From Aulostomus chinensis (taxonomy: Eukaryota; Chordata; Actinopteri; Syngnathiformes; Aulostomidae), in assembly GCA_037954235.1 (NCBI GenBank), contig JBBMOA010000020.1:15649677-15713676 (forward strand): 64,000 nt of DNA, given 5' to 3'. The notes beneath the pieces were generated by a model that was given only the letters and a program-made list of their open reading frames with translations, made no database searches and was not told the origin of the DNA. Shown one piece after another: positions 34,220 through 46,560 of this stretch (the first letter of the stretch is position 1; each line of letters begins with the position of its first letter). A program made the translations under genes and the position numbers.

Positions 34220-34620
34220 AAATCTCAACCAGAATGAGCTTTATTGGTGAAGTGCACATACCAAGATTTTAACCCCATTTTTTTTTTTTTACATTTCTCT
34301 TTACTTAACACACGCAGGACAAATAAACATTTAACCCAATATGAACAAATACATAGACATTTTGTTCGTATAAGTGCAATGGCGCAGTGACATACAACGA
34401 TACAGAGAGCAAAAAATGAGAATAAGTAGGTTATGGATGTTCAGGTTTCAGGTGGAGCAATGGCTCAAACTCAGTGGAATAAATATAGAATTATTCACAA
34501 TTAATGTGAAATTATTAAAAGTAAATTTATAGTGAGTGGTTATTAGAGTTAGAGGGTTTTTTCCTCATTAAGTACTCATCAGAGAGACAGCTTCTGGAGA
34601 GAAAGTGGGTTTGTGCCTTA
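34220..34620 (+). repeat. dispersed teleost repeat (AGCTTTATTGG type)
   Basis: Contains CAGAATGAGCTTTATTGGTG, then AAGTGCACATACCAAGAT, resembling the common fish repeat that opens AGAATCAGCTTTATTGGCCA. Degraded, with no coding capacity. Confidence 0.5.
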
Positions 34621-37600
34621 TATATATGTAATTATGTGTACATCATAGGTGTCATATGTTATGATCTGTTTTGTATGCTTTCCAATCAGGTTGCATGACC
34701 GGCACGATCTCCTTCATTGATTTGTAACATCAGCAAAATGTTCGTTCACCTCTAGCAGTCATGGTTCACTTATATGCTGATACAGTTTGGTGATCAAATG
34801 AATGTCACGTATATTTCACATACCATCGCAAAACTGGACTTTATGAAGTCTGTAGCTGCTGGCAATGGATGAAAACACGTAAGTCTCCATTGTGGCTTTA
34901 GATTGTTTCATTTGGATGAACTTTTCTGAACCAATCTGACCGCCTTGTACTGGATATGAGCTAAGTTGTGCAAAGAACAAAAGCAGCATTCATGTCATCA
35001 AGTGTTTCAGCTCCTTGGTGTTGGTACGCTTGAATGTAGGTTAATGAGGCCATCTAGTGGTGAAGATTAGGAATGCTTTGTGCCAACTCTCATCTTAGAG
35101 TTTGGAGATATGTTGGCTAAATGATGTCGTTGAGTTAAATATTGTCGAGAAAAGTCTTGAGTGCTCGGTGATGGTGGATCCAAGAGACATGGTGAGATGA
35201 AGAGTGGGGGCCCTCAAGTTCCCTCCAGCTCTGTCACATTGTGCCCTCGTGTGGGAGTTCACCGTCAACGCACCTTCAAGTGATTATGAAGGCCCTCGTC
35301 CTCGTGTTATTACCTTAGACATGTAGTAAGAGTGACACGGGCTCACCGGCACAGCTCAGGTCAGGGACTTGCTCTTGAGTGAATTGAAATATTTCATAAA
35401 CAACCATAAACACACAACACGCAGGCAGGTGTGCGTGCGTGTGTGTATAACTGTGTGTGCCCTATCTCACTGTGAAGATTTGTCCCTCATCTGTATCTGA
35501 AGCCTTTATCCAACCTTGCCCCAGTTTCCCTCTATTTATTATAATTCCATTTTTCCAGTCTCTCAATCTAAAGATGTGTTCCTCTTCATTTTTTAATAAT
35601 GTTCAAGCAAGGCAGACATGTCCCTGGGAGATTATTTCATCGTCTTTGGCGTCTCGTCTTGATTACATCAGAGGAACCTGATTTGATTTAGAAGAAACCC
35701 CCTGTTCCAGGACTCGGATCTCTTTAGACCTCCCCTCTGTGCTGATTTCTTGCTTTGTCAGAGAGGATGATCTTGATGAATAGGATCTGAAACAGGGAGG
35801 GAGAGGGGGATTAGGTGAAAGGATTATAATTTCCAATGATGAGAAATAATAAGAAACAATAAATCCTAAAGTAGATTTAGTTCTCAAGGAAAACCTGTTA
35901 GGGAAAACAGAATAAGAGACTGGACAGTGGTATTAAATAGATACAGTAGAAGCCTGACCTGGTTAGTTTGAGAGACAAGTTGTCTTACAAACTGGAATTT
36001 AGTTCCATCAAATATCTGTACTTTATTATAATTGCCATGGATTTTCATGTGAAATGAATTGGACCAGTTTTAATAACTAATAAAATCATGTTTTTGTACC
36101 TGATGCATTAACTGCATTCACCTCCATCCTCTTCAAACCCGCATTTATGTAACAGGTGTCAAAAAACACTTGACTCGCGTTACGTAGTTTTGTGAGTTGT
36201 GTATTTGCATTACTCAAAACTCAGATAAATCCTCAAACTCAAGCAATGCTTCATTGTCTGTCCAGCTTTTTCAACTGTCACAAATAACCGTCTTGAGCCT
36301 CTGAAGATGATTTCCTTTTTGTCCAAATTCATTTGAGCTAAAAACATGCAAACAATAACACGTGGTTCTTTGCTTGTTATGTTATAGCTTTTTTAAATTT
36401 ATTTTTTTTGGGGGGGGGGGGTTGTGGATTACTGAGCATACGGCTGGATAAAGAAGACCCAGATTACACCCGATAATGCCCTTGAGAGTTTGCAAACAGA
36501 TTTTCTTGTGGGTGGTTTTGCTGTTGTTAGCTGTCCTTCGCCATTCACTAAATATACGTACGCGTCTGAGTCTCTCTGCATTCTGGAGCCACCAAGAAGC
36601 GATGCAGGAGGGGAAAAAAAAACAACAACATCTTTTGTGAGATCAAGACAATCCCCACTAATTGTGGGGACGCTAAAACGGACAATGCACTTTTTGGGTG
36701 AAATATCACATGAAAGGTGTGTTTCATGAGGTCACCTGTCAACGACGCCAAGCTTTTGCCCGCAGCGGTGTTATAATGTTTATCACGCTCCAAAAGTTAT
36801 TTCTAGTGTGATTGTTTTGATAACAGTGCTGGATTACTCTATGATCAAGGGCTCATGTCACGGTGAGGTATGTTAAGCACAGTTTGTGCTTGGGCTATAT
36901 CATTAGAAGGAAACAGCAAAAAGTCAATCAAGAAGTCCCAGTGTGTCAGGAATAAATCTTGAATGCGTCACTTCGTTACCAAGAAAGACGCACAACATCG
37001 ACTGGTGGTTTTGGTGGTGAGCACGTAGTGAGTTTTCACCAATTTTTCTTTATTTTCAAAAAAAATAAAAGAATAATGTAATGATTTTTTTTAAAAAAAA
37101 CAAACAGTATTATATTATAGATATAGTTTCAATAAAGGCTCAAATTTGAACCAAATAGTATAAAGTCAGCAAACTGATGTTAATACAGTGGGTATGACAG
37201 TTGTTCAGCTCAGTGTAGTCTTACAGACGGAATCGTCCTCAAGGACGGCGGAGTTCCATCCGTCTGTGAGAGCCGTGTGACTCTTGTGTTTTGTTTTGAT
37301 CCGTACATGATGGGTGCTGTCTTCCCCTTCTTCAAGGATCACGCGTCATAAGCCCTCTGTTTTCACACCGTCCGAAGACGCTGTATGAAAGCTCGCAGCC
37401 AAACTGCTGATGGATATTCACTGGGTATTGTCACATTGGGGACCTCGTAAAACAGCAGCTGTTAATGCCTCTGTGCCATGAGTGCTGGGGACAAGGGTTG
37501 CGTGTGAAATCCAGTGTGGTTAAGGACCTTTGCTACTCTCGGCCTTGCAGTAGTGGTGAACCGGGGCCCTCATCAGCTCATATTCATGACCTTGTCATCG

Positions 37601-38183
37601 CAGGCTGTTCTCAGACTGTTGCGCTAACTAGGGGTCACCAGCAGGGCAAAGCTTCAGAGATGGGCTGTGTTTGTTTGCAGAGTTGCTCATGATTATTCTA
37701 GGTTGTCTTTGGGGGCGGGGGGGGGGGGGGGGGGCATACATGCCAAAACCATATGAATCACCCCTTTATTTCTCTACCCTGAGCCCAAGCGATGCACAGT
37801 AAATCCACTTTCTTTCAGATAAATTCGGTGACTTGACCGAGACAATGTTTACCATCCCACCCTGTCCCTTATCAGACAGTAAGGGAGCCAAGCCTAAGGT
37901 CTAACCCCTTATGTCTCCACTCCCGGCTGGGGGGGAATGTGACGCCTGCCTGCCTGCACGCCTGCTCGGCCGTCTTAGCCCTGTGGGCTTTGCAGGCGCA
38001 GAGCCTCATCTCCCACTGTTTATCTGTCTTTGCTTTGGCTCACACCCTACGCTGTAGGCCACTGTGGGCTGAGTGGGGTCTACTGCCCTGTGTCACCCAC
38101 CTAAGCTCTGCTTTCACTGGAGGGCTTAGCGCCTCACCCCTCGGCTGCTTTATGAGCAGACAGCTGGGCTAATCTGTCTCCCT

Positions 38184-38215
<32 letters not shown>

Positions 38216-39275
38216 CCCTTCTTTCTTTCTTTCTTTCTTCCTTCCTTCTTGGGTTTTGCCTGATAGTTCTTTGAGCTCTCTTGGTCCTCTGTAGCACTGT
38301 CATGCTGATCCAACACTAAGACGAGGTGGCTTTCCACTGCAGGAACTCGGGACATGTGCCTGGTAGTACTTACATTTGCACTGGCCACTTCCACTTGCTC
38401 TGTTTCCAGTGCAGAGAATGAACTGGAGAGATGAGTCGAACATGACTCGTGTGACCCGAACTCAGTGAAACAATAGAGCAAGTAGAAGAGGAGTCCAATG
38501 GAGCATAGTGAACTGCAAGAAGGCAAATGTCTCTGTTCCTTCTATGTTGATATTTAGTTAAAATTGTCTTTGTTTTGTTAGGAAAATCAGGGCAACCTTA
38601 TACCTTACCTTATATGACCATGACAACGTTGCGTTGCTCAGTGGTTTTTACAATGTGTTTAAATCACATGGAGACAAAGTCAGTGTCAATCAATTAGAAT
38701 CATTTTGTTGGAGGGAAGAAGAATTCCCTGGTTACTGGTGTTAACACAGGGGTCAAGTTGGGTCATGGATGGTGGCGACAGGTGGACCGCTTCTGCTGAA
38801 GTCAAGTTCATAGTGATTCCTACCCTTCGTAACCAAATGTTTCGCTCTGATTTAACCAAACCAGCTCTTTACTGTATTGACTCCTCATGAAACATTAGCT
38901 CCCAGCAGTCAAGAAGCTGATGGACCATCACTGTCGTCGACCGCCGGCAGGTTTTGGGGCCCCTCAGCAGGGACCTGAACTTGTACACATACAAAAACAC
39001 ATGCTGACCTGTTCCTGCTGTGGAAAACCACCAACTGATGTTTTACTGCAATATTTTACAACTTCTTTAAAGCTTTTGAATCTTCTTTCCTGTGCCCGGG
39101 AGTAGAGGACGTGAGGGGAGAGAGAGGAGGTGCGGCTATATTTACCTGAATGCTAACTGCTTTGCTAATTAGTTGCAACATTAGAGTTTTAATAGTTTTT
39201 TTGACATTTACCTCATCATTCATTCACTTGGGCAAAGCTGAATCATCTGTGTTGGCCTTTTTTGAGCATGTGTAT

Positions 39276-39312
<37 letters not shown>

Positions 39313-40281
39313 TGTGTGTGTGTATGTGCGCGTGTCACTGAAGTCACTCCACCACTCCAACTTTACTCCATCATCATCCTAATATCCCCTCTTCCTCCCG
39401 ATTGGCTGCAATCTACATCATCTCATCCTGCATTCTTTCCGTCTTCCATTTGCTTCCATCTAACCCTCTACCCTTCATCATCCCCTCTTCCTCACCCTAT
39501 CTCTCTCCATCCCCTTTCCTTTCTCTCATTCTCCCTCTGCCCAACTCCTCCTCCTCCTGCACCTCCCTTCCCTCCTTCCTTGCGCTGTCCTCTTCAGCCG
39601 TCCTGCTAAACTTAGAAGTGACAACAGTTGCAGGGTGACACCAAGGTCTAAATAAGAACAGAACAATAGATTCCCCCCTCATCTCACCCTCTCCTCCACC
39701 CCTTTAATAGACTACCATTGTTCTCTCCATCCACTGTTGCTCTTCCAGGGAGTTTGTTAGCTATGCTAATGAAGGTTGGGCTTGTGTGGGTTTAGCGAGT
39801 GGGGATTTGATGCTCTTTAACTGGGCACTTTTAGAAAGGAGAGGCGATCATAAGTGTTGCCGGGTGGCTATTTACCACCAGTCAAATGTCAAAGGCTGGT
39901 GGAAGAGATTTGTTACTTGCTTCTTTTCAAAATCAGTGCACCAAAACCAGAATAGTCAGCAAAATGTATGTGAGGAGGCTTTATGCAACTTCTCTGTGGC
40001 ATGGTGTCTGTATGTGTCAGCATGTCAGAGTCCTTGCAGGAAAAAACAGTAAGACAAGATGGAGACGACAGTGTAGTACAGTCAGTCATTCAATCAGTCA
40101 GTAAGTCTGTAAATAGCCTGGCTCCTTTGAGCTTTCCTCTAAGAGGAATTCTCCCTCTCCTTGGTGTATTAATAGTGCCTGTGCATTGTTTCCTACAGCA
40201 GCACTCCTGCAATCAAAGGAAGTTGGCCTGCCAAGTATACAAATATTTTCCTTTGTCCCTATGTTTAGCAGGCATGTAAGA

Positions 40282-40332
<51 letters not shown>

Positions 40333-40487
40333 TGTGTGTGTGTGTGCAAGGATCCAAGTGTGTGCATGCTCATGGGTGTTATGTCAGGTTGTATGTTCAT
40401 ATATGTATGTAATCATATATGTACAGCGATACATCCCTTAATTGTTTGTGTGTATGTTTCTGTGTGAGTGTGAGTGTGCGCGGGCAC

Positions 40488-40525
<38 letters not shown>

Positions 40526-40654
40526 AGCCCCTCTCACACGATGTGACCTTTTACAGAGAGGTCACATGCCAAGACTGGTTGGTGGTGCCGCTTGGCAGAA
40601 TAAGTATTTGTATCACTTGGCATGTGATTAGATATATATTTTGAAGAAAAAAAA

Positions 40655-40835
40655 AAAAAGTAAAAGCAGAGGTACTGATTCAACCAGTTTACCCAAGTAA
40701 AGTACAGTAGTACAGAATCTTAAAGGTGTAATCAAAAGTGGAGTAGAAAGTACAGGTGTTTGAGTTAAAATGTAGTCAAAGTAACTGCATATCTACACAC
40801 GTACAGTAACAAGGTATTTTTACTTCCCACCTCTG
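40655..40835 (+). repeat. dispersed teleost repeat (AAGTA-rich)
   Basis: Contains CCCAAGTAAAGTACAGTAGT, GTGGAGTAGAAAGTACAGG and the ending TTTTTACTTCCCACCTCTGG, a familiar fish interspersed repeat rich in GTAAAAGTA motifs. Confidence 0.55.
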
Positions 40836-42042
40836 GATGTGTATCACAATACACAGGTACATGTTAAGGTTTTATCAGGGTATATTTCAATATTATACGG
40901 TACGATAAAATAAAAACTGTGACACTTTTTGTAATTTACTGAAAAGTTTCAAATAAGAGCTGACTTTCCTTTGTAATCTTCTGATAAAGAATGCAGGTTT
41001 AATTAAATAGAAAGGTTTTGTTTCAAAGTTTCCAATCCAAGTAATTCGGGTGATACTTGCAAGGTTTCACACCAAATGTTGCGGCCGTAAAAATCACATC
41101 GAAAAATAAAGCGCATTTAAGTTCCTGTGTCTGTCACTAACACACGTGGATCTCGATACCCTTTCATATGAACTTTTTGATACAATATTGCTCCTGTGAG
41201 CTTGAATATCAATCCAGTATCATGAAAAATTAAATGAATACCGTAATACATTATTTCTTTTCTTTTTTTTTTTTGGTAGACATCTCCCGGCTATATTGCC
41301 ATCTGTTTCTTTAATATCCAAAAAGTAACCTCCTCCTATCATTTAAATCATTCTGTCCAGATTTGATCCCTTTCATTTCTCAAACAAGGACATTATAATC
41401 AGATTTGTTTGATTGCTTTATAAATGCTTTTAATGAGAGGGAGATATTGGAGTCCACCTTTCAATAAACTAATTAGCTCTACTTGAATGGAAATCATTAC
41501 GTGTTAATGCTCTCTGTGGCCCAATATTTTCATGGTAATTGATGGTGCCGGCCAAAATGTGATTGCCTGCCATTTTAGATGTCACAAGCACACTTCAATA
41601 TTTGTAAAATGTGTCAAAGCCTTGACCTGCTGTCCTCTGTCATTGCTGCTGTACCTTAATTTCCCCCTTAATTGGGATTCAGAGACCTTGACACTATATG
41701 ATAATCTCTCTCACACACACACACACAAACACACACCGCACTGATGCAGGTTTTTCTATTAGTTCAAACACATGTGAGTACTCACACAAACACACACACT
41801 TGCCGACATTGTAATAGACAGATTAGTCATCGAACACACACATATGTATGAAAGACACGCTGAGTGAAGCGAGAGTTTGGTCGTGATGCGGCCAAGTGGT
41901 GGCGTCGAGGCATCATCGGTCACTTGGAGTCTGCCAGTGACGCACCAAGGGCACAATGGAATTAGTGAGATTCTCCACAATGTGACAGCTTGCTCTGGCT
42001 AAATGGTGTAATAATCTACCCCTCCTCTCACAAACCTCCAGC

Positions 42043-42079
<37 letters not shown>

Positions 42080-44634
42080 ATTCCCTCCCCTCCCTCCCTT
42101 TTTGCCCTCCCCATACCAACTGGCACAGATAACATTGTCTTAAGCTATAAAAAAGATTTTTTCCCCTCCCTCCATTGCGGTAATTATTGAATTAATGCAG
42201 ATGGAGAGAGACATCTGCATGTTAAAGTGTTGGCCTCTCTCTTATGCACAGCAGATGTTCCCCTGTCATTTACTCAAATTATGCTGCATAGATACACGGA
42301 GGGAGAGAGCGAGCGAGTGAGCGAGCGAGACAAAGTTACTCGCCAAGGCGACATTGTCTTACAACCGCCAGTGTCAGCTAACGAATTCATGTTGCATCCG
42401 TCCTTCAAGTAAACCCCGTCTTCCCTGGAGATGTCTCTGTTTCACTTGTGCTGCTATTATAGAACATTTAGTTCATTCTTGTCTTAAAGGTAAACAGAGT
42501 TTGTTTGGGTTGCATAGATCTGGGGATAATGTATTCAATAGTGAGTTTTCAAGTGTTCGAGATTTAACTGACATGAAAATAAGTTTGGTACAGAAATTGA
42601 TTCATCAAATGAATCAGAAAAAGCAGATGAGTGTTCAGTCAGAGTTTAAAGTGGTTCAACCTGAGTGATATCACTTTGGCGGTAATACTGGCCGATATTG
42701 GCCAGATCATGGACAGATCAGTAACGGAGTATATGTTGTCAGATAAGTGCTTATATGATTCTCTCTCTTTTTTTTTTTTTAATTGCAAAATAAAATTCAG
42801 AAAGTTTTTAAACTGTGAAACCATTCATAGTGAAGTTTATTGTTTCATAAAGTTTATTTTTCAGTGTAAAATATCCTGTTGTACTAGATATCTTTGCTTT
42901 AAAATTTTTGATGGCTACATTTTGAGGAATATTTATAGGAAAAAAACATGTACAGCGATATGAGAGTGTTTGGCTCCACATCGTGTCTGCCGAGCTCTAG
43001 TTCTTACGGGATGTGATGGGATGTTATTGTTCATTGTCCTGTCTTTATCTTTGCCACACGTAATCACAGGCGTAGGATCAGTAAAAAAAAAAAGAAGATA
43101 ATAATTGAATGCTGAAGTTCTGTACTCCCAGTACTCAGAGACAGTAGCTAAAGTTGTCGCGTATTTTAAACTCATAGAAATTCAGGGATTGATGGACGTC
43201 ATCAGCTAACGGTTGTTTAGTTTGACTGCCTCCGACCGGCTGACTGTGTTTTCCAGGGATCCGAGTGCCATCTCACACTTGGAGTTATTACTGAATCACA
43301 TAAAAGGACAGTATAACTTCTCTAGAGTCCACACACTTTCATATAAGTTGTCCCAACCATTTAAATATCACCAAAGTGACCTCTCGCTGACGGTTTAACC
43401 TAGCGGTTAACCTGTTGACCCTTTTTACTGGAGGATGATGTCACAGTAAGATAAGAGTGAAGGGACAACAACATCCTCTTGAAGATTATCTGTTGATTAT
43501 TTGAAGCCAGTTTGAGTCATGGAGGGAGAAAGAGAGAGCGAGAGAGAGACTCGGTAAGTGTGTGCGCGTGTGTGTGTGTGTCCCTGATAACAAATAACCA
43601 GGAGACCTTCTCCTTGGGATTATATTCCAGGTTGGTTTGGCCTCGTATCTCCGGATTACGTTGATAAAAACATTCTTGTATTATATTTTCTGTGCTTATT
43701 GTATTAATACTCTCTGGCAGTTCCCAGAAAAAGCTCCGTCCCACGCCTGCTTTAAGGTAATCTTCTTCCACTTGAGCTTTTAAAATGTTTTCGGGGGGTT
43801 GTCTGTCTTTGTAATACCTTATCTCTCCTACTCTTGAGGTTATATTTGACTGAATCACTTTATCATTCCACCTGATGAAGTTATACTGTGTATCTTTATT
43901 AAATACGCCCAGGTAACGCCTGCACAGTCAGTGGCCAGGAGGCTTTTTTTCAGATCCAAATGGATCTCCTGGGTGGGATTGGATTCTCCTTTAATGATAG
44001 GGATTAACTACACATCTACGATGTTAATGTACACCATTAGCATGTGAATGCATGTTAACTACCACGCTCACCAATAAAGAACATTTATGAGAGTTTGAGT
44101 GTATTTGTGTTCTCTGGCGTGCAGTAATTTTTGCTAATTCACAGGAAGTGCAGTTTTTTTCCATGGAAATGAATTATAATTAAATGTTGAATTGTAGATT
44201 TAAAAAGTGGAGAAACGACTCTGATTGTCTGATTTATTGTACTGCGATTGTTGCAGTGGTGAACTACCAGATACTCACATTCGTGGCGCCTCAATAAGTA
44301 GGTTGTTGCATATTAACTTTCTGTTACTAACGAATCAATCAGCTCATCCTCTGACCTCAAACTAACTGTTGTACCAGGTGCACATGTGAAGATTATTTTA
44401 ATGCCAGATTTAATAAACCTGTGTGGAACCACAGACGTAACGACTGCTATCTTAATCATGAGAATGCACACACCAGACAATTGAGCTAAGAGCACAAAAC
44501 AACGAGGAGGCCCGGTTTTGGTAGCAGCAGGGTTAAGAACGAGCAAGAATCATCTGCACCCAAGGCGTCAGCTCAACGTTGCATGAGTGAAGAGTTGTCA
44601 GATATAAAAGGGGTTTGTCTTTGGCTGCCAGACC

Positions 44635-45180
44635 TACAGGTCCAAACCATTTCCCACGTACTGGACCAAACCAGTTCATATTTATTTGACTAAACTGGTT
44701 CATTTGCACTGACCCAAACCGGTTCACACATACAGAATGGACACATTTTTATATTACACCTTCTACCTTAGCGACACTCAAAGTGCTTTACACTGTCGTC
44801 TCATTCACCCATTCACACACACACATACACACACACACGCACACACACGCACACACACACTGATGGTGGAACTGCCATGCGAGGTGCCACCCTACTCATC
44901 AGGAGCAATTAGGGGTTCAGTATATTGCTCAAGGCCGATTCGACATGGTGACCCGGGGAAGTGAGGATTGAACCAGCGTCCCTTTGGTTGCTAGATGGCC
45001 ACTCTACCGCTGAGCCATGCCGTCCAAACTATTTCACAGGTACTAGATTATAGCAATTCACATTGACTGGACCAAGGCAGACAACATGTTCCGGATTAAA
45101 CCAGTTCACACTTTCAGGTCTAAACCAGTTTTAATGCACTGGACCGAACCAGTTCAAAAATACTGGCCCACACTGGCTCA
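44635..45180. repeat. degenerate minisatellite of AACCAGTT units, split by a SINE
   Basis: Units of the form ACTGGACCAAACCAGTTCA recur at 44659, 45065 and 45137, with partial copies between. Six AACYGGTT-type motifs lie at 44669, 44693 (reverse), 44717, 45099, 45123 and 45147. The array is interrupted at about 44730-45025 by a tRNA-derived SINE. Confidence 0.7.
44735..45022 (-). mobile_element. tRNA-derived SINE
   Basis: On the minus strand it starts GGCATGGCTCAGCGGTAGAG (A box) and then GGTTCAATCC (B box). The body is ATCTAGCAACCAAAGGGACG..CCTGATGAGTAGGGTGGCAC with an internal (TG)n, and the tail is GTGTAAAGCACTTTGAGTGT. This fits a common fish SINE. It is not a functional tRNA gene. Confidence 0.75.
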
Positions 45181-46560
45181 GAAACAACTCCAGCTTGGAG
45201 TGAAGGAGCGCAGGTTGGTCCAGGTCTCCCACCTTGCTATAACACACACACACGCGCATGCACACACACGCGCACGCACACACACACGCGCACGCACACA
45301 CACACAAGCACTCTTCCCCTACCTCTCCAGGAAACCATCAACCAGTGGATCCTGAACATATTCTCAAACCTAAAAGCCTCAAAGCCAACAGATGCTTTCT
45401 CGTTATCGCTGCCAGTTATCACTCCTAACTCCCTCTGATAAGACTTTACTTTCTGACCCAGATGTTAAGGAGTTCAATTTATCAGATGTACCAGAAGAGC
45501 GGACTTGGTGGAGGGTGAGACGGGGGAGAGGGAGGGATGAGCGAACATTGAAAATATCCACAGGCTTGAGAGATGAGATGTAATATGCCTTTTTTTTTTT
45601 TTTGTTGGCCTGGTGTTGTTTCTGAAGCGGCGTTAGCGCAGTAAGGAGCTCAGCGTCTAAAGAGGCTTTGGTATAGAGGGAAAGATGGGCCATATTACAG
45701 CGAGGCCAGAAACCTGCTTGATTAATGGGCCAGGATAATCACCTCATCAAATCACTCTCACTTATTAAATCTTGTTTAATATCGTAATGAGGGCCCTCCT
45801 GAGCAGCTTTGGTAAATTCCCCCCCCCCCCCCCCCCTCTCCCTCTCTCTCTCTCACCATCTCTTTCCCCGGGCTTGCCATCGCTTTCCAACTTCAATGAA
45901 AAGACAGACGATGCAAAGTTGTGTCTCTGTCTTTCTTTCTTGTGATGCCTCATCTTTTATCTTTAAGGAAGAAAGTGAAACATGTATGTCTCCCTCTCTT
46001 CCTAAACAAGTTGTGTTTAGAGAACGCAAAGCCGCCCAACAGTTAAAGTAATTCCTGTGGTTGTGGAATATCCATAGTCTATTCTTTTAATCTCTTTCAT
46101 TTATGATGGATGAAGCGCTAGATTGTATCATCATAAATCACTGGTTTGTGTGGGTCAGGACCTGTTTGAAGAGTGATACCACTTCCCAAGGCTTTGGTAC
46201 ACTGGAGTTTATGGAAACACTTCAGGTGAGGTAATATCTCTCCTGTCTCCTTCTCTGTGATTTGTGATCTCTATCTGTAGTATCACTCTACAGATATGTG
46301 TGTTTGTGTGTGTGTGCGTGTGTGTGTGTGTGTGTGTGTGCGTGTGTGTGTGGGGGGGGGGTCCGTGGGCTTTCATCCCCTTCACTTGACCTCCAGCAGG
46401 CATTGTGTTACCAGATGATCTACCTTAGAAGAAAACAACATGCCATTGTCTTATTTACGATCTTCTCTGTACCATCCTTGTAGCCCAGCTGTGGCTGCAT
46501 CCAACGGTGAGAAAAACCATCCATATTTTGCACTTTTACTCCTCTTTCTATTTTTGAATA

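Larger units (their letters stand above)
33261..41260. other. smyd2-prox1 intergenic DNA, proximal part
   Basis: No gene recognised. Contents: a degraded interspersed repeat at about 34220-34620, a TIR-element relative at about 36480-36725, a hairpin at 37223-37267, a G-run at 37711-37734, a (CT)n/(TTTC)n tract at 38180-38250, a pyrimidine-rich block at 39465-39600, (GT)n tracts at 39281-39333, 40284-40346 and 40488-40520, and a dispersed repeat at about 40655-40835. Confidence 0.6.
41261..46560. other. smyd2-prox1 intergenic DNA, central part
   Basis: No gene recognised. Unique AT-rich islands at 41270-41720 and 42090-42260 carry homeodomain-type TAATTA/ATTA motifs. A degenerate minisatellite with an embedded SINE lies at 44635-45180, and (CA)n tracts at 42049-42077, 45241-45306 and 46294-46350. 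Confidence 0.5.

Noticed and set aside
44940..45022. tRNA gene on the minus strand
   Set aside because: A and B boxes are present, but the sequence does not form a full cloverleaf and continues into a SINE body and tail.
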